Source of the DNA: Chloroflexota bacterium | GTDB lineage: Bacteria > Chloroflexota > Anaerolineae > UBA7937 > B3-Chlor | Direction: 5' to 3' | Length of the DNA stretch: 64,000 nucleotides | NCBI GenBank assembly: GCA_030603665.1 | Contig: JAUVXJ010000003.1 | Location: 211,377 to 275,376 of the forward strand | Shown here: piece by piece, positions 25,348 to 35,419 of the stretch | How positions within the stretch are numbered: position 1 is the stretch's first letter | Layout of the letters: every line of letters begins with the position of its first letter | Made by a program: the position numbers and the translations under genes | The notes under the pieces: generated by a model | What the model saw: the letters and a program-made list of their open reading frames with translations, nothing else | Told to the model about the DNA's origin: nothing | The model's database searches: none

Positions 25348-27807
25348 CTAAGGCGCTGTTTCCATCAACTCCTTGGTGCACAACTTGATCTCGTCGTCTT
25401 CAATCTCCAGGACCACTGTGTCGCCCGGGTTGTACTGCCCGGCCAGGATGGCCTCTGACAGGCGATCCTCGATCATGGTCTGGATCACTCTCCGCAAGGG
25501 CCGAGCCCCGTAATGAGGATCGTACCCCTCAGCGGCCAGCAGTTCCTTGGCCTCTACACTGATCTCCAAAGTAATCTCTTGCTCGTCCAGCCGTTCCTGG
25601 ACCTGGCTCAGCATTAGCTCCACGATCTGCCTGATCTGGTCCTTGGTGAGGGCGCGGAAAACGACGACCGCATCGATACGGTTCAGGAATTCGGGGCGGA
25701 AGGTCTTCTTCAGCTGATCGAGGACCTTCTCCTTCATCTTCTGGTACTCTTCCTCGGCATTCTGCGCTTCATCCTGTGCCAGTCTGAATCCCACCGACAT
25801 CTCTCTCATCAGGTGATCGGCCGCTACATTGGAGGTCATGAGAATAATCGTGTTGCGGAAATCCACCCTACGCCCTTTGGCGTCCGACAGAGACCCATCC
25901 TCCAGGATCTGGAGAAGCATATTGAAGGCCTCAGGGTGCGCCTTCTCGATTTCATCGAAGAGGATCACGGAGTAGGGACGCCGACGCACCGCCTCAGTAA
26001 GCTGCCCGCCGTCCTCATACCCCACGTATCCCGGTGGAGCACCAACCAGACGCGCCACCGAGTGTCGCTCCATGAACTCAGACATGTCCAGCTTGATGAG
26101 CGCATCTTCGCTCCCGAACATGAACTCGGCCAGCGCCTTGGCCGACTCCGTCTTCCCCACCCCGGTAGGGCCCAGGAAGATGAAGGAGCCGATGGGACGC
26201 TGCGGATCCTTCAGGCCGGCACGCGCTCTGCGCACGGCCTTGGCTATGGTATTGATGGCCTCATCTTGCCCCACGATACGCTGGTGCAGTTCGTCCTCCA
26301 TTTGCAGCAGCCGCTCCTGCTCGGTGCTGGCGATCCTGGTCACCGGGATTCCCGTCCACATGGAGACCACCTCAGCGATGTCCTCCTTGGTGACCTCCAC
26401 CTGCCCCCCTTCGGAAGAGCGATCCCAACCCAGACGCATCTGGTCGATCTCGGACTTGAGTTCCGCCTCGCGCTCCCTTAGCGAGAGGGCGGCATCCATC
26501 CGGTTGCTCTCCAGCGCCTCGTCCTTCTCCTCCCGAATAGACTTGAGGTCTTTCAGGGAGTCCCTGAGACCGATGTTATGAGGGATCTTGTACATACGGA
26601 CGCGGGACGCAGCCTCGTCCACCAGGTCTATGGCTTTGTCAGGCAGGTAGCGGTCCGGGACGTACCGTGAAGCAAGGTGGGCCGCCGTACGCACCGCCTC
26701 ATCACTGATCAGGAGCTTGTGGTGAGCCTCGTACCGTTCCTTGATGCCCCGTAGTATCTCGATGGTCTCTTCCACAGTCGGCTCACCCACGAAGATGGGC
26801 TGGAAGCGCCTTTCCAGGGACGGATCTCCCTCTATGTACTTGCGATACTCATCAAGTGTGGTGGCGCCTATACACTGAAGTTCGCCCCGCGCCAGGGAAG
26901 GCTTCAGGATATTGGCCGCGTCGACAGAGCTGCCGGCGGAGCCAGCACCTACCAGCATGTGGACCTCGTCGATGAAGAGGATAGCTTCGCTATCCCTGAT
27001 CTCGTCGATAACCTTCTTCAGCCGCTCTTCGAACTGGCCGCGGTAGATGGTGCCGGCCACGAGGGAACCCACGTCCAGCATCACCATGCGCTTGCCCAGC
27101 AGGCCCTCGGGCACCCTATCGGTGGCGATCAACTGGGCCAACCCCTCAACGATGGCAGTCTTGCCCACCCCAGACTCGCCGATGAGGGCAGGGTTGTTCT
27201 TGGTCCGCCGCGAGAGGACCTGCACCACCCGCTGTATCTCGTTCTCGCGACCGATCACGGGGTCCAGCTTGTCCTCGATCGCCTGAGCCGTGAGGTCTAT
27301 CCCCAACTGGTCGATGAGGGGGGTCTCTTTCGCTTTCTTGGTCGCATCCCCCCTGAGCGTCCGGCCCTTGCCAGCCAGGTGCTCCGTCTGAGCCTTGACC
27401 TTCTCCAAGGTCACCCCCAGGCTCTTCAGCACGTCGACGGCGACACCTTCGCCCTCCTGCACGAGTCCCAACAGCAGATGCTCGGTGCCGATGTAGTTGT
27501 TGCCCATATTCCGGGCCTGGTTGACAGCGAGTTCGATGATCCGTTTCGTGCGTGGACTGAGGCCTATCCTGCCAACGACCTTCTGGTCTCTTTGGCCGAT
27601 GATCTCCTCGACTGCACTTCGGACCTTGAGAGCCTCAACCTCGAGACTGCGCAGGACCCTTGCCGCAACGCTGTTCTCCTCTCGCACCAGGCCGAGCAAC
27701 AGATGCTCGGTTCCGATGTACGGGTGGTTCAGGCGTTGGGCCTCCTCCTGAGCATAGGCCAGGGAACGCCGGGCCCTTTTGCTGAATCTTCGAAGGTTGT
27801 CGGCCAT
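25348..27807 (-). CDS. clpC: ATP-dependent Clp protease ATPase subunit ClpC
   Basis: This 819-residue AAA+ unfoldase feeds substrates to ClpP. Two N-terminal Clp repeats ([33 protein letters not shown]) come first. Then AAA-1 has [15 protein letters not shown], a UVR-containing middle region ([15 protein letters not shown]) marks ClpC rather than ClpB, and AAA-2 has [15 protein letters not shown] and the sensor region. Housekeeping protein quality control is expected. The promoter is adjacent. No CtsR-McsAB genes precede it in the window. Confidence 0.97.
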   Translation of the reverse strand: MADNLRRFSKRARRSLAYAQEEAQRLNHPYIGTEHLLLGLVREENSVAARVLRSLEVEALKVRSAVEEIIGQRDQKVVGRIGLSPRTKRIIELAVNQARNMGNNYIGTEHLLLGLVQEGEGVAVDVLKSLGVTLEKVKAQTEHLAGKGRTLRGDATKKAKETPLIDQLGIDLTAQAIEDKLDPVIGRENEIQRVVQVLSRRTKNNPALIGESGVGKTAIVEGLAQLIATDRVPEGLLGKRMVMLDVGSLVAGTIYRGQFEERLKKVIDEIRDSEAILFIDEVHMLVGAGSAGSSVDAANILKPSLARGELQCIGATTLDEYRKYIEGDPSLERRFQPIFVGEPTVEETIEILRGIKERYEAHHKLLISDEAVRTAAHLASRYVPDRYLPDKAIDLVDEAASRVRMYKIPHNIGLRDSLKDLKSIREEKDEALESNRMDAALSLREREAELKSEIDQMRLGWDRSSEGGQVEVTKEDIAEVVSMWTGIPVTRIASTEQERLLQMEDELHQRIVGQDEAINTIAKAVRRARAGLKDPQRPIGSFIFLGPTGVGKTESAKALAEFMFGSEDALIKLDMSEFMERHSVARLVGAPPGYVGYEDGGQLTEAVRRRPYSVILFDEIEKAHPEAFNMLLQILEDGSLSDAKGRRVDFRNTIILMTSNVAADHLMREMSVGFRLAQDEAQNAEEEYQKMKEKVLDQLKKTFRPEFLNRIDAVVVFRALTKDQIRQIVELMLSQVQERLDEQEITLEISVEAKELLAAEGYDPHYGARPLRRVIQTMIEDRLSEAILAGQYNPGDTVVLEIEDDEIKLCTKELMETAP

Positions 27808-27860
27808 CAGGCACTCCTCTCAAGACGGTCTCGTACCGCGCTCGTTCAGCCTCCACAACT

Positions 27861-27889
27861 ATTATACTGAATTCGGGGTGGAAAGGCAA
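27861..27889 (-). promoter_or_regulatory. clpC promoter
   Basis: On the minus strand TTGCCT (27889-27884) and a perfect TATAAT (27866-27861) are 17 bases apart, about 55 bases ahead of the clpC ATG. No CIRCE or CtsR-type operator is apparent. Confidence 0.65.
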
Positions 27890-28306
27890 CGGATTGCCAA
27901 CCGGACGAGGCTCAGAGGCATCAGATCGGCGGCAGAAAACATCCAGTACACATCACCCCAACCACCACCCCCCCAGGCTGCCACGAGCGTATGGCCCCTT
28001 CAGACGGCTCCTGGACGCCGCATCTGGCACACGTTCCCTCTGGTCGGCGATCTGTGGGCGCCTGGCACGCGACGCCACAGACTGGCTGGGCCGCCTGGCA
28101 CACCATCGCGGCGTTCTTTTCCATCCTGTTGCCCTCTACTGAGGCTCAGAAACGCGGTCCCTCCAACGGCTCGCGGTGTGCGTTCAATGACGTGGAGCAC
28201 TTGACCCGCCCGGATGACTAGGATATACTGGTGCCAGGAGCATGCAGTCTGGAACACGAGGCATCGAAACGGAGGGAATGCCACCGTTGCGAAGGAGGTG
28301 CGGGAC
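27890..28306. other. Intergenic region between divergent clpC and DUF3795 genes
   Basis: About 420 bases contain no gene I can support. Open frames across 27991-28221 have no ribosome site and low-complexity, Trp/His-rich products. A candidate -10 (TAGGATATACT, near 28218-28228) may serve the DUF3795 gene. The repeated CTGGCAC word between 28015 and 28105 has no clear structure. Confidence 0.4.
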
Positions 28307-28651
28307 TTGGAAGAGATAGTCGCCTATTGTGGGCTCACCTGCACGGAGTGCCCTGCCTATCTGGCCACCCAGAACGACGACGATGAGGAGAGAGAGCGGG
28401 TCGCGAAGACCTGGTCCGAGGAGTACAATTCAGACATCAAGCCCGAGCACATCAACTGCGATGGCTGTCTACCCGGCAAGGACCGGTATTTCTCACACTG
28501 CTCCGTCTGCGAAATCCGGGCCTGCGGCGTGGTCAGGGGCGTGGAGAACTGCGCCCACTGCGACGAGTATGCCTGCGAGAAACTGGAGGGTTTCCTCCAG
28601 GCCGTCCCTGCTGCCAGGACCGAGCTGGACGAGATACGCGCCAGTCTCTGA
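28307..28651 (+). CDS. DUF3795 cysteine-rich protein
   Basis: This 114-residue protein has the DUF3795 signature: VAYCGLTCTECPAYLA at the N-terminus, then NCDGCLPGKDRYFSHCSVC, IRACGVVRGVENCAHCDEYAC and a helical tail. Eleven or more cysteines suggest zinc or Fe-S binding. The function of the family is unknown; it is common in anaerobes. I prefer TTG 28307, since AAGGAGG lies eight bases upstream and homology begins at once. The open frame back to 28214 adds a non-conserved leader. It stands alone between clpC and the FBP aldolase/phosphatase gene. Confidence 0.8.
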   Translation: MEEIVAYCGLTCTECPAYLATQNDDDEERERVAKTWSEEYNSDIKPEHINCDGCLPGKDRYFSHCSVCEIRACGVVRGVENCAHCDEYACEKLEGFLQAVPAARTELDEIRASL

Positions 28652-28898
28652 ACTACCGGCCCAGCTTCTCACCCCTGCCGCGCAGCGGCACTGACATCAT
28701 TTCGCCCCGTTAGAGCGTGCCTGGCTTGTTGTCCCAGACAGACTCTCTCTGTGTGCCCGGTGTGAAGCATCGCTCCAGGGAACCGGAAGGATAGGACACT
28801 GGTGGCGAGGTAGGAGGATACTTGCTCTGGTAGGTGCCCCTCCACCGGCCGGATAGCACTGGGCGCGCCTCCCAGGCCAGGCGCCTGATCCGCTCCTT

Positions 28899-30005
28899 CT
28901 ACTCCGGCAGGTCTTCGAAACGTCCCTCGAGCTTCTTCATCACCTGCGGCATGGTGGTATACTCCATCTCGTCCAGCGGCAGACGGTGCGGCTCGAAGGG
29001 GCCGTGACGCCGCAAGTACTCCCCGGCGATGTTGGCCTGGCGACGCGCTTCGTCGAAGCTGGGATCATCGAACATGTCCCTAGGGCCGACCAGAGTGCCA
29101 TTGCACAGCTGGAAGCCGAGGCACACCACTCGTGGCGGGCCATCGAAGCGGCTGGGGTTGCTCTGCGGCTCGGACACGGGCATCAGTGGCCCGTGGTGTG
29201 AGCCGCGCATCCACCCTTCCACGAGATGCGGGAAAGCGAAAGGATCCAGGATCTCGCCAATGGCCGGGAAGGCTCCCTGGGAGCGCACGACGAGCACGGG
29301 ATCATCTTTTCCGACGTACCGGCCGGCGATCAGACTCAGCTTCTGGGTGGAGGAGACAGCACCAACCTCGCCCGTGCCCCTGTGATAGACGCCCTTGATC
29401 AGGTACCTGGCCGGTGCCCCGACGAAAACCAGCATGTCATACAGTTCGTCCGGACAATCGAAGTAGATTCTCTTGCTCTCCTTCACGTCGTGAACTTCGA
29501 ACCTGTAGCCTCCGTGCATGACAGGCGAGATCACCAACCCGATGGTGGTGAAGGGGTCAGCGAACATCTTCACCAGAGGCAGATTCCAGGCGCCGGCCGA
29601 GGTCTTGTCGGCCATGAAGATCAGGATTGGCTCAGAGGCCCGCTCCTCGAACTCCATCTCGGCCACACCGGGGCCCATGCCCTTCACGTTTCCCGAAAAT
29701 GCATCGCTGAGCAAGTCCTGACCGGCACCGTACAACTTCAGGCTCTTGGCCACCTCGGTGGCTGCCTCAAGTGTGTTCCAGGCCAATTGGTGAATCTGGG
29801 AGTTGTCCTCACCTTGGCGATGAGTCATGATCAGCTCCAGGTCATCGCCCACGCGGGTGACGTGGAAGTCAATCAACGTTCCATCGCGCTTGGCGCTCTC
29901 CAGCTTCTCCTGAGCCTCCTCCACCAGAGCCGGGTGCATGCTAGAATGACCTACGTATCCTCCTACGTCAGCCTTGATCACACTCAGGGTAACCTTCTCA
30001 GCCAT
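28899..30005 (-). CDS. fbp: Bifunctional fructose-1,6-bisphosphate aldolase/phosphatase (FBPase class V)
   Basis: This 368-residue gluconeogenic enzyme condenses triose phosphates and dephosphorylates FBP in one active site. Family hallmarks are TLSVIKADVGGYVGHSSMHP at the N-terminus, a DD-[L/I]-E-L-I-MTH metal segment, GAGQDLLSDAFSGNVKGMGPG, and the mobile Tyr/Lys region near SRFDGPPRVVCLGFQ. ATG 30005 has AAGGAG five bases upstream. This enzyme is typical of archaea and deeply branching, often thermophilic or autotrophic bacteria. It supports gluconeogenesis with PPDK and malic enzyme elsewhere in the window. Confidence 0.94.
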   Translation of the reverse strand: MAEKVTLSVIKADVGGYVGHSSMHPALVEEAQEKLESAKRDGTLIDFHVTRVGDDLELIMTHRQGEDNSQIHQLAWNTLEAATEVAKSLKLYGAGQDLLSDAFSGNVKGMGPGVAEMEFEERASEPILIFMADKTSAGAWNLPLVKMFADPFTTIGLVISPVMHGGYRFEVHDVKESKRIYFDCPDELYDMLVFVGAPARYLIKGVYHRGTGEVGAVSSTQKLSLIAGRYVGKDDPVLVVRSQGAFPAIGEILDPFAFPHLVEGWMRGSHHGPLMPVSEPQSNPSRFDGPPRVVCLGFQLCNGTLVGPRDMFDDPSFDEARRQANIAGEYLRRHGPFEPHRLPLDEMEYTTMPQVMKKLEGRFEDLPE

Positions 30006-30100
30006 TATTGCTCCTTTCCACTCTCCTAGTGACAGTCTCGGACACAACTACAAGGGAGGACCTGGGCCCCCCCTTGTCTTGCACCTACCATGTCCTGGTA

Positions 30101-32749
30101 CTAGCTTCCTGACCGTACCAGTTGAAAGACAATGTCCAAGTGATCATGCGGCGTCCCCGCCAAGTGTCCCATGTTCCTGGCCACATCTGAGGGATGCTCG
30201 CACAGGACGCGAATGGTGTGGGGACCACCGACGCGAGCGTCATAGATATAGGACCCCATGCCAAGCGCGAACCCAACCTTGCCTTCCGCGTTGGTTGCTT
30301 GCACAACCTCCTCTCCAGGCCAGTCAAAACGCACTGTCATGTTGGGAATGGGGTCGCCGTTCTCATCAAGGAGCCATACATCGATGTTGGAAGGACCTGA
30401 CCTCTCCCTCATTTCAACGAGGCGGAAGCACGTCCCAGCAACTGGCTGTGCAAACTCAATCCACGCTCCGTATTTCCGATTGGCCCAGTCCAGATCCTGG
30501 GGCCGACCGTTCATGTCGAAGACCTTCACCGTTGGTGCCGCCGCTCTCCCGGCCCCCATCACGTTGGCCACCGCCTCAGGAGTAGCCGTCGGCGTCGGCG
30601 GGGACGTCGTGGGCGCCGCCGGCACAGAGGTCGGGACTGGCGTCGGGGTGTCAGGTACGGGCGTCTCCGTGGGCACCACCGCCAAGAGCACCGCATTCTC
30701 GGCACTGCTGGTCTCTCCCGAAGCCGCCTCGACTGTCTCTGTGGGCGTCGGCGTGTTGGTGGGCTCTGGCATCGACGTCGGCTCCTGCGGTATCTCCTCT
30801 GTTGCCTGCATCTGGGCTGGCGTTGGTGACTGGAATGCAGCCATCAAGTCATCCTTCTCCAAAGGCACAGAGGAGATCACAGTCGCAGGGAGTGTGATAC
30901 CGCACAGCCAGATGAGCAGAAAACCTGCCACTGCGAAGCGGAGCTTCGCGCCGGCACTCCGGCCGACCAGCCAGGTCAGCCCGCCCCGCATGTTGGTCGC
31001 CAGCGTCTCCGTTACCGGGGGTCCGGTACGCACCGCCCTCCTAGGCCTGACCACTGGTCTGGCAGGCACCACTTGCGCGGGCTTCGAGGGTTGTACCTCG
31101 GACACCGTGGTGGCTTCAAGCCGATCGCTCAGCGCACGGCTGATAGCCAGCACGAAGCGCGGGTACTTGTGGGCCAGTTCATCGAAGTCGTCCTTATTCA
31201 GGGCCCACAGTTGGGCGTCGGCAGTAGCGCGGGCGCTGGCAGGGCGAGGCTTGCCGGTCAGCAAAGCCGTTTCCCCCACCAGGTCACCCGTACCCAGCAG
31301 GGCCGTAGTTATGCGTTTCTCCGCAATAGTGGAGCGCAACTCAACCTGGCCCGACTCGATGAAGTACATCCTGTCCCCAGGATCTCCCTGGGAGTACAAC
31401 ACATCGCCGGACACCAACTCGACCGACTGTAGACGTCGGGTGACATCCTCCAGCTCTGCCTCGCTGAGCTCGGCGAGCAGAGGCAGTTCTCGTATCCGGC
31501 TAGGCGTTGCCCTGGGACGAGCCTCCTGGAATCCCGCCGCCAGGCGTTCGCTGAGCACCTTGCCCAGAGCGACACTGATGGCAGGGTGCTCCACCATCAA
31601 CTCGTCATAGTCATTCTTGTAGAGCACCCAAAGGTTGGTGTCGGCCATGGCCTGCGCCTTGACGGAGCGGGTCTTGCCGGTCAACAGGGCCATCTCTCCG
31701 AAGGAGTCACCGGCCTCCAACCAGGCGACAGTGGCATCTCCAGCCTGCGTCTCCGCCGCCAGCTTCACCTCTCCCATCTCAATGATGTAGAGGCTGTCAC
31801 CGGGGTCCCCCTCAAAGAAGACCAGCTCAGACTGGGGATAGTGCTGTAGCACCAGCCGTTGGCCAACGCTCGACACCACATCGGGGGGTAGGTCAGCAAA
31901 GAGCGGTATCGTCCCCAGCCGTTCCTCCGCCATGGCTCGGTCCTCAGGGCTCAGATGCTCGCTCAGCGCCCTCGACAAGGCCTGGCGGATTGGAGGAAAC
32001 TCGGCCACCAGATCATCGAAGTCAGAGCGATACAGGGCCCACAGAATCACCTCGCTGGCGCCCCTGTAGGTCGCAGCATACGGTTTGTTGGCCAGTAGGG
32101 CCATCTCCCCCAACAGATCCCCTTCCGTCAGGGGAATAGGGATCTCGTCGCTCTCCGCGGCCAGGACTACCTCTATCTCACCGGATTCGACGATGTACAT
32201 CGCCTCGCCTGGCTCGCCCAGCCAGCAGATAGTGTCGCCTCTCTGATACGTCTTGATCTGAAGCTTGTCCGCCAGCCCCAGCAGGCTCTCCCTCGAGAGC
32301 TGGGTGAAAAAGGGGATTCCCGGCAACCGATACTCCGCCAGATACTCGGTCACCTGACCGACTTTGGAGCCCAAGGCCAGACTCAACTTGATTCCGATGG
32401 ATGGTTCCCTGGCGATGAGTCCCTTCAAGTCCGACTTGTTCAGAGCCCAGAGGTTGACCTCAGAGGCAGCTTCAGCCGTGGTGGAATATGGCTTGTCGAG
32501 CAGGAAGTCCACATCTCCCAGGACACTGCCCGGTCCCAAGTTGGCCAGGATGACTCTCCTGCCATCTTGCTCCATGAAGATGCTCACCCAGCCCGACTCC
32601 ACGGAATACATGGTCTCGCTGGGCGCGTCCTCCACGACGATGCTCTGCCCCTTCTGGAAGACCTCGGGCTGCATCTCGGCGGATATGCTTCGCCTCTCCT
32701 GCTCCGTGAGAGCAGAAAAGAGAGGCGATTCGAGATGCCATTGTTCCAT
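30101..32749 (-). CDS. Membrane protein with four cyclic-nucleotide-binding domains and an extracellular Thr/Pro-linked domain
   Basis: This 882-residue protein has four cNMP-binding folds in a row (about residues 10-125, 145-260, 285-400 and 425-540). Each has the G-D...G-E-[I/M/T]-ALL segment, for example LLGEMALLANKPYAATYRG and SFGEMALLTGKTRS. The usual phosphate-binding Arg is not evident in every copy, so ligand binding may vary. A single membrane helix (FAVAGFLLIWLCGITLPATV, near residue 610) is followed by a 70-residue Thr/Pro linker and a C-terminal beta-rich domain of about 150 residues. It looks like a transmembrane sensor with cytoplasmic N-terminus. No kinase or DNA-binding output is present. 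GGGAG lies five bases before the ATG. Confidence 0.85.
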   Translation of the reverse strand: MEQWHLESPLFSALTEQERRSISAEMQPEVFQKGQSIVVEDAPSETMYSVESGWVSIFMEQDGRRVILANLGPGSVLGDVDFLLDKPYSTTAEAASEVNLWALNKSDLKGLIAREPSIGIKLSLALGSKVGQVTEYLAEYRLPGIPFFTQLSRESLLGLADKLQIKTYQRGDTICWLGEPGEAMYIVESGEIEVVLAAESDEIPIPLTEGDLLGEMALLANKPYAATYRGASEVILWALYRSDFDDLVAEFPPIRQALSRALSEHLSPEDRAMAEERLGTIPLFADLPPDVVSSVGQRLVLQHYPQSELVFFEGDPGDSLYIIEMGEVKLAAETQAGDATVAWLEAGDSFGEMALLTGKTRSVKAQAMADTNLWVLYKNDYDELMVEHPAISVALGKVLSERLAAGFQEARPRATPSRIRELPLLAELSEAELEDVTRRLQSVELVSGDVLYSQGDPGDRMYFIESGQVELRSTIAEKRITTALLGTGDLVGETALLTGKPRPASARATADAQLWALNKDDFDELAHKYPRFVLAISRALSDRLEATTVSEVQPSKPAQVVPARPVVRPRRAVRTGPPVTETLATNMRGGLTWLVGRSAGAKLRFAVAGFLLIWLCGITLPATVISSVPLEKDDLMAAFQSPTPAQMQATEEIPQEPTSMPEPTNTPTPTETVEAASGETSSAENAVLLAVVPTETPVPDTPTPVPTSVPAAPTTSPPTPTATPEAVANVMGAGRAAAPTVKVFDMNGRPQDLDWANRKYGAWIEFAQPVAGTCFRLVEMRERSGPSNIDVWLLDENGDPIPNMTVRFDWPGEEVVQATNAEGKVGFALGMGSYIYDARVGGPHTIRVLCEHPSDVARNMGHLAGTPHDHLDIVFQLVRSGS

Positions 32750-32814
32750 ACTTTCTCCCTTTCACCTCCGTATGTAGGCTAGAACGGAGAGGTACTTCGA
32801 TTGCAACACCGCCT

Positions 32815-32842
32815 ATTATACCATCATCGCCCAGGATGTCAA
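32815..32842 (-). promoter_or_regulatory. Promoter of the four-cNMP-domain gene
   Basis: On the minus strand TTGACA (32842-32837) and TATAAT (32820-32815) are both perfect with 16-base spacing, about 65 bases ahead of the start at 32749. The rest of the 32843-33109 gap holds only a possible rightward -10 TATAAT at 33012-33017 with a weak -35 TTGTCC at 32988, likely serving the HD gene. Confidence 0.7.
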
Positions 32843-33109
32843 ATCCGCACCTCTGCGCACGGGATGCAACACTCACGTTACTGTTTTCTTGCCCCAGTTC
32901 CCATCCACCAACTATCGCGCGGGCGCTTCCCCATCCCCTGATCACACATCAGTCGGTGGCCGGAAGAATCGGCAGCGCAGCAGACCTTTGTCCGTACCAC
33001 TCGGCCGGTGTTATAATGTCGACAGTGTCTATCTCGTGATCGAGTAGTAAGGCAGCTTGCCGCGGAGGCGACAGTCGCGCCCATCGTGTAGCGTGGAAAG
33101 GGGTACGCC

Positions 33110-33883
33110 ATGGTCTTCAAAGTTCCCGTCAGAAAGAACCAGATCTTGCGCCAGGTAGTAGAGCGCATCAACCAGGACGAGGAGTTGCTGCAGCTGTGGC
33201 GCTGCGCGAACATAAACTCCGTAGACCGCATGAACTACCCCGATCACGGCCTGGTGCATATCAAGATCGTGGCTAATATGGCATTGAAGCTCATTAGAAT
33301 GCTAGCCGGCGCCAACGTTGAAATGAGCGTCACTGCCGATTATGACCTGGAGGTAGACGACGCGGAGGTCATCGTGGTGCTGGCCGCCTGCCTTCACGAC
33401 CTTGGCATCTCCGTGCACCGCGACAATCACGAGACGTACTCCATCGGCCTGGCGAATCTCAAGGCCAAGGAACTGCTGGATGGTCTGTACGACATCCCGC
33501 AACGAACGATCATGCTCTCGGAGATCCTGCACGCTATCAGCGCCCATCACTGGGAGCAGAGCTGCCTGACCATGGAGGCGGGCATAGTCAAGGTGGCCGA
33601 CGCCCTCGATATGACAAGGGGAAGGTCCCGCATCCCATTCGAGGCTGGCGTGACCAACATTCATTCGGTGTCGGCTGCAGCGGTCGACCGGGTGCGCATC
33701 GCTCAAGGGGTGCAGAAGCCGGTACGGGTTGAAATCATCATGAGCAACTCGGCGGGGATCTTCCAGGTGGATGAACTACTGAAGCGCAAGCTGAGCAATT
33801 CCACCATCGCGCCTTATGTCGAGGTTGTGGCCCACATCGAAGGGAAGGCAGAGAAACGCCTCCTGGAACTCTATACGATCTGA
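33110..33883 (+). CDS. HD-domain metal-dependent phosphohydrolase
   Basis: This 257-residue cytoplasmic protein has the HD signature: the first His in NYPDHGLVHIKIVANMALKL, the His-Asp pair in VVLAACLHDLGISVHR, later His residues in LHAISAHHWEQ, and the final Asp in IVKVADALDMTRGRSR. Such enzymes hydrolyse nucleotides or phosphoesters. The specific substrate is unknown. The arrangement of KVADALDMTRGRSR resembles conserved archaeal/bacterial stand-alone HD proteins. A weak terminator (CCCT..AGGG then TTTTT) lies at 34061-34077. Confidence 0.85.
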   Translation: MVFKVPVRKNQILRQVVERINQDEELLQLWRCANINSVDRMNYPDHGLVHIKIVANMALKLIRMLAGANVEMSVTADYDLEVDDAEVIVVLAACLHDLGISVHRDNHETYSIGLANLKAKELLDGLYDIPQRTIMLSEILHAISAHHWEQSCLTMEAGIVKVADALDMTRGRSRIPFEAGVTNIHSVSAAAVDRVRIAQGVQKPVRVEIIMSNSAGIFQVDELLKRKLSNSTIAPYVEVVAHIEGKAEKRLLELYTI

Positions 33884-34088
33884 ACCGTGAATGGCAGGCT
33901 GCCACCAGAACACTTGTGGGATATGTGAACAGGTGCATGAGGCGGCTGCCACAGCAGCCGGTGGCTCCATGCCGAGCCATCTGCTGGATTTGTTGAGGCC
34001 TAGTCCGCATCGAGACGACGAGGTACCATGAGCTCGGCACCGCATGGATCGCGCCCGCGGCCCTCCTGAGGGTTTTTCACCCGCGAGC

Positions 34089-34117
34089 TTGCGTGTGCAG
34101 CGAGTATGTGGTATACT
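34089..34117 (+). promoter_or_regulatory. Promoter of the pyrimidine operon
   Basis: TTGCGT (34089-34094) and TATACT (34112-34117) have 17-base spacing, placing the start near 34124. The transcript would include the leader ORF and terminator ahead of pyrB. Confidence 0.6.
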
Positions 34118-34138
34118 GTTAGCCCAGGTAGGAAGACA

Positions 34139-34363
34139 ATGCCTGGTTATGGAGATCCACACGGTGGAGGCATAGCTGTACTCTGGAATAGGACTCCCAG
34201 AAATGGGAGTCCTATTTTTGTGTACAAAGGCGCCTGCGCCAATGGCGCAGCGGAGCAAGGTCGAGAGCACGGTGCAGAACGAGTGGCATCACGCTGTATG
34301 GCATCTCCTGGAGCGGGTCGCGGTCGCGCCGCGCACTGCCTATACAACGACAGCACGCGCTAG
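34139..34363 (+). CDS. Leader ORF spanning the pyr attenuator (pyrL-like)
   Basis: The 74-codon frame from ATG 34139 has the ribosome site TAGGAAG five bases upstream. It passes through the intrinsic terminator at 34188-34219 and ends in TAG at 34363, only 15 bases before pyrB. The peptide (MPGYGDPHGGGIAVLWN...) has no recognisable domain. This geometry matches the E. coli pyrBI leader, where a ribosome following closely behind a paused polymerase melts the attenuator when UTP is low. The mechanism is inferred; there is no PyrR-binding consensus that I can recognise. Confidence 0.5.
   Translation: MPGYGDPHGGGIAVLWNRTPRNGSPIFVYKGACANGAAEQGREHGAERVASRCMASPGAGRGRAAHCLYNDSTR
34188..34219 (+). 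terminator. Intrinsic attenuator upstream of pyrB
   Basis: A perfect 12-base-pair stem (ATAGGACTCCCA / TGGGAGTCCTAT) with loop GAAA is followed by TTTT. It sits 160 bases before the pyrB start in the sense direction and inside the leader ORF. A preceding stem (ATGCCT..CCAC/GTGG..AGGCAT, 34139-34173) could be a pausing or alternative structure. Confidence 0.85.
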
Positions 34364-34378
34364 GATGAAGGAGCGAGT

Positions 34379-35380
34379 ATGAGAGCAAGAGAGATAAGCG
34401 TCCCAGTCGGCAATGCTAAGAAGAAAGCGAACTCCGTACCTAAGCTGGAAGATGGCTTTGCCCAGCAGGACATCATCTCCGTGTCCCAGTTCAGCCGCGA
34501 GAATCTGGAGCACATCTTCGCGGTGGCCGAAGACATGCGAGCCATCGTGAAGAAGCAAGGTTCAACTGACCTCTTGAGAGGCTCCGTGCTCGCCTGCCTG
34601 TTCTATGAGCCCAGCACGCGCACCAGCTCTTCGTTCATCGCAGCGATGTCTCGCCTGGGAGGTACCATCATCCCCATCACGCAGGGCGTTCAGTTCTCCA
34701 GTGTCTCCAAGGGAGAGTCGCTGCCCGACACGATTCGCACTCTGGAATCCTACGCTGATGTCATCGTCATCCGGCACCCAGAGATGGGCTCCGCCCAGAT
34801 GGCGGCGGATTGCGCCCGAAAGCCCATCATCAACGGGGGAGATGGGGTCGGCGAGCACCCCACTCAGGCCCTGCTCGACATGTTCACCATCAAGGAAGAA
34901 CTGGGCCGCATCGATGGCCTCAACGTGGGAATGGTAGGGGATCTCAGATACGGGCGGACGGTCCATTCGCTGGCCAGACTCCTCTGTCTGTACGATGTGC
35001 AGTTCGATTTCGTCTCGCCGGAGATCCTGCGCCTACCCCTGGACGTGATGAACGACATACGGGATCACGGTCTGCCCGTTGCAGAGACCTACGACGTGGC
35101 CGACATCATCGAGGACGTTGATGTGCTGTACGTTACCAGAGTTCAGAAGGAACGCTTCGCCGATCTTGCCCAATACGAGGAGGTCAGGGACCAGTACGTG
35201 ATCACGCCGGAGTTGATGGCGCACGCCAAGGACAAGATGGTGGTCATGCACCCTCTGCCGCGAGTGGGGGAGATCAGTAACGACGTTGACGCCGATCCCA
35301 GAGCGGCCTATTTCCGCCAGATGGAGAACGGCATGTACGTGCGGATGGCACTCCTCGCCGCCGTCTTGGGCAAAGTGTAA
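34379..35380 (+). CDS. pyrB: Aspartate carbamoyltransferase catalytic subunit
   Basis: This 333-residue protein joins carbamoyl phosphate and aspartate in pyrimidine synthesis. The carbamoyl-phosphate motif [15 protein letters not shown], the IRHPEMGSA segment, [28 protein letters not shown] and the closing [10 protein letters not shown] are all present. It has an N-terminal extension of about 25 residues (rich in Lys/Ala) before the usual start of homology. ATG 34379 has GAAGGAG five bases upstream. No pyrI regulatory subunit is present. First gene of the pyr operon. Confidence 0.97.
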   Translation: MRAREISVPVGNAKKKANSVPKLEDGFAQQDIISVSQFSRENLEHIFAVAEDMRAIVKKQGSTDLLRGSVLACLFYEPSTRTSSSFIAAMSRLGGTIIPITQGVQFSSVSKGESLPDTIRTLESYADVIVIRHPEMGSAQMAADCARKPIINGGDGVGEHPTQALLDMFTIKEELGRIDGLNVGMVGDLRYGRTVHSLARLLCLYDVQFDFVSPEILRLPLDVMNDIRDHGLPVAETYDVADIIEDVDVLYVTRVQKERFADLAQYEEVRDQYVITPELMAHAKDKMVVMHPLPRVGEISNDVDADPRAAYFRQMENGMYVRMALLAAVLGKV

Positions 35381-35419
35381 GGCCCAACTGGCAAGGGGGT
35401 GGCCACTCACCGAGCAAAG

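Noticed and set aside
27991..28221. Protein-coding gene in the clpC-DUF3795 gap
   Set aside because: No ribosome site, no recognisable product and a composition unlike the neighbouring genes.
34124..34220. PyrR-binding attenuator
   Set aside because: I could not find the conserved PyrR anti-antiterminator sequence. The ORF-over-terminator arrangement explains the region better.
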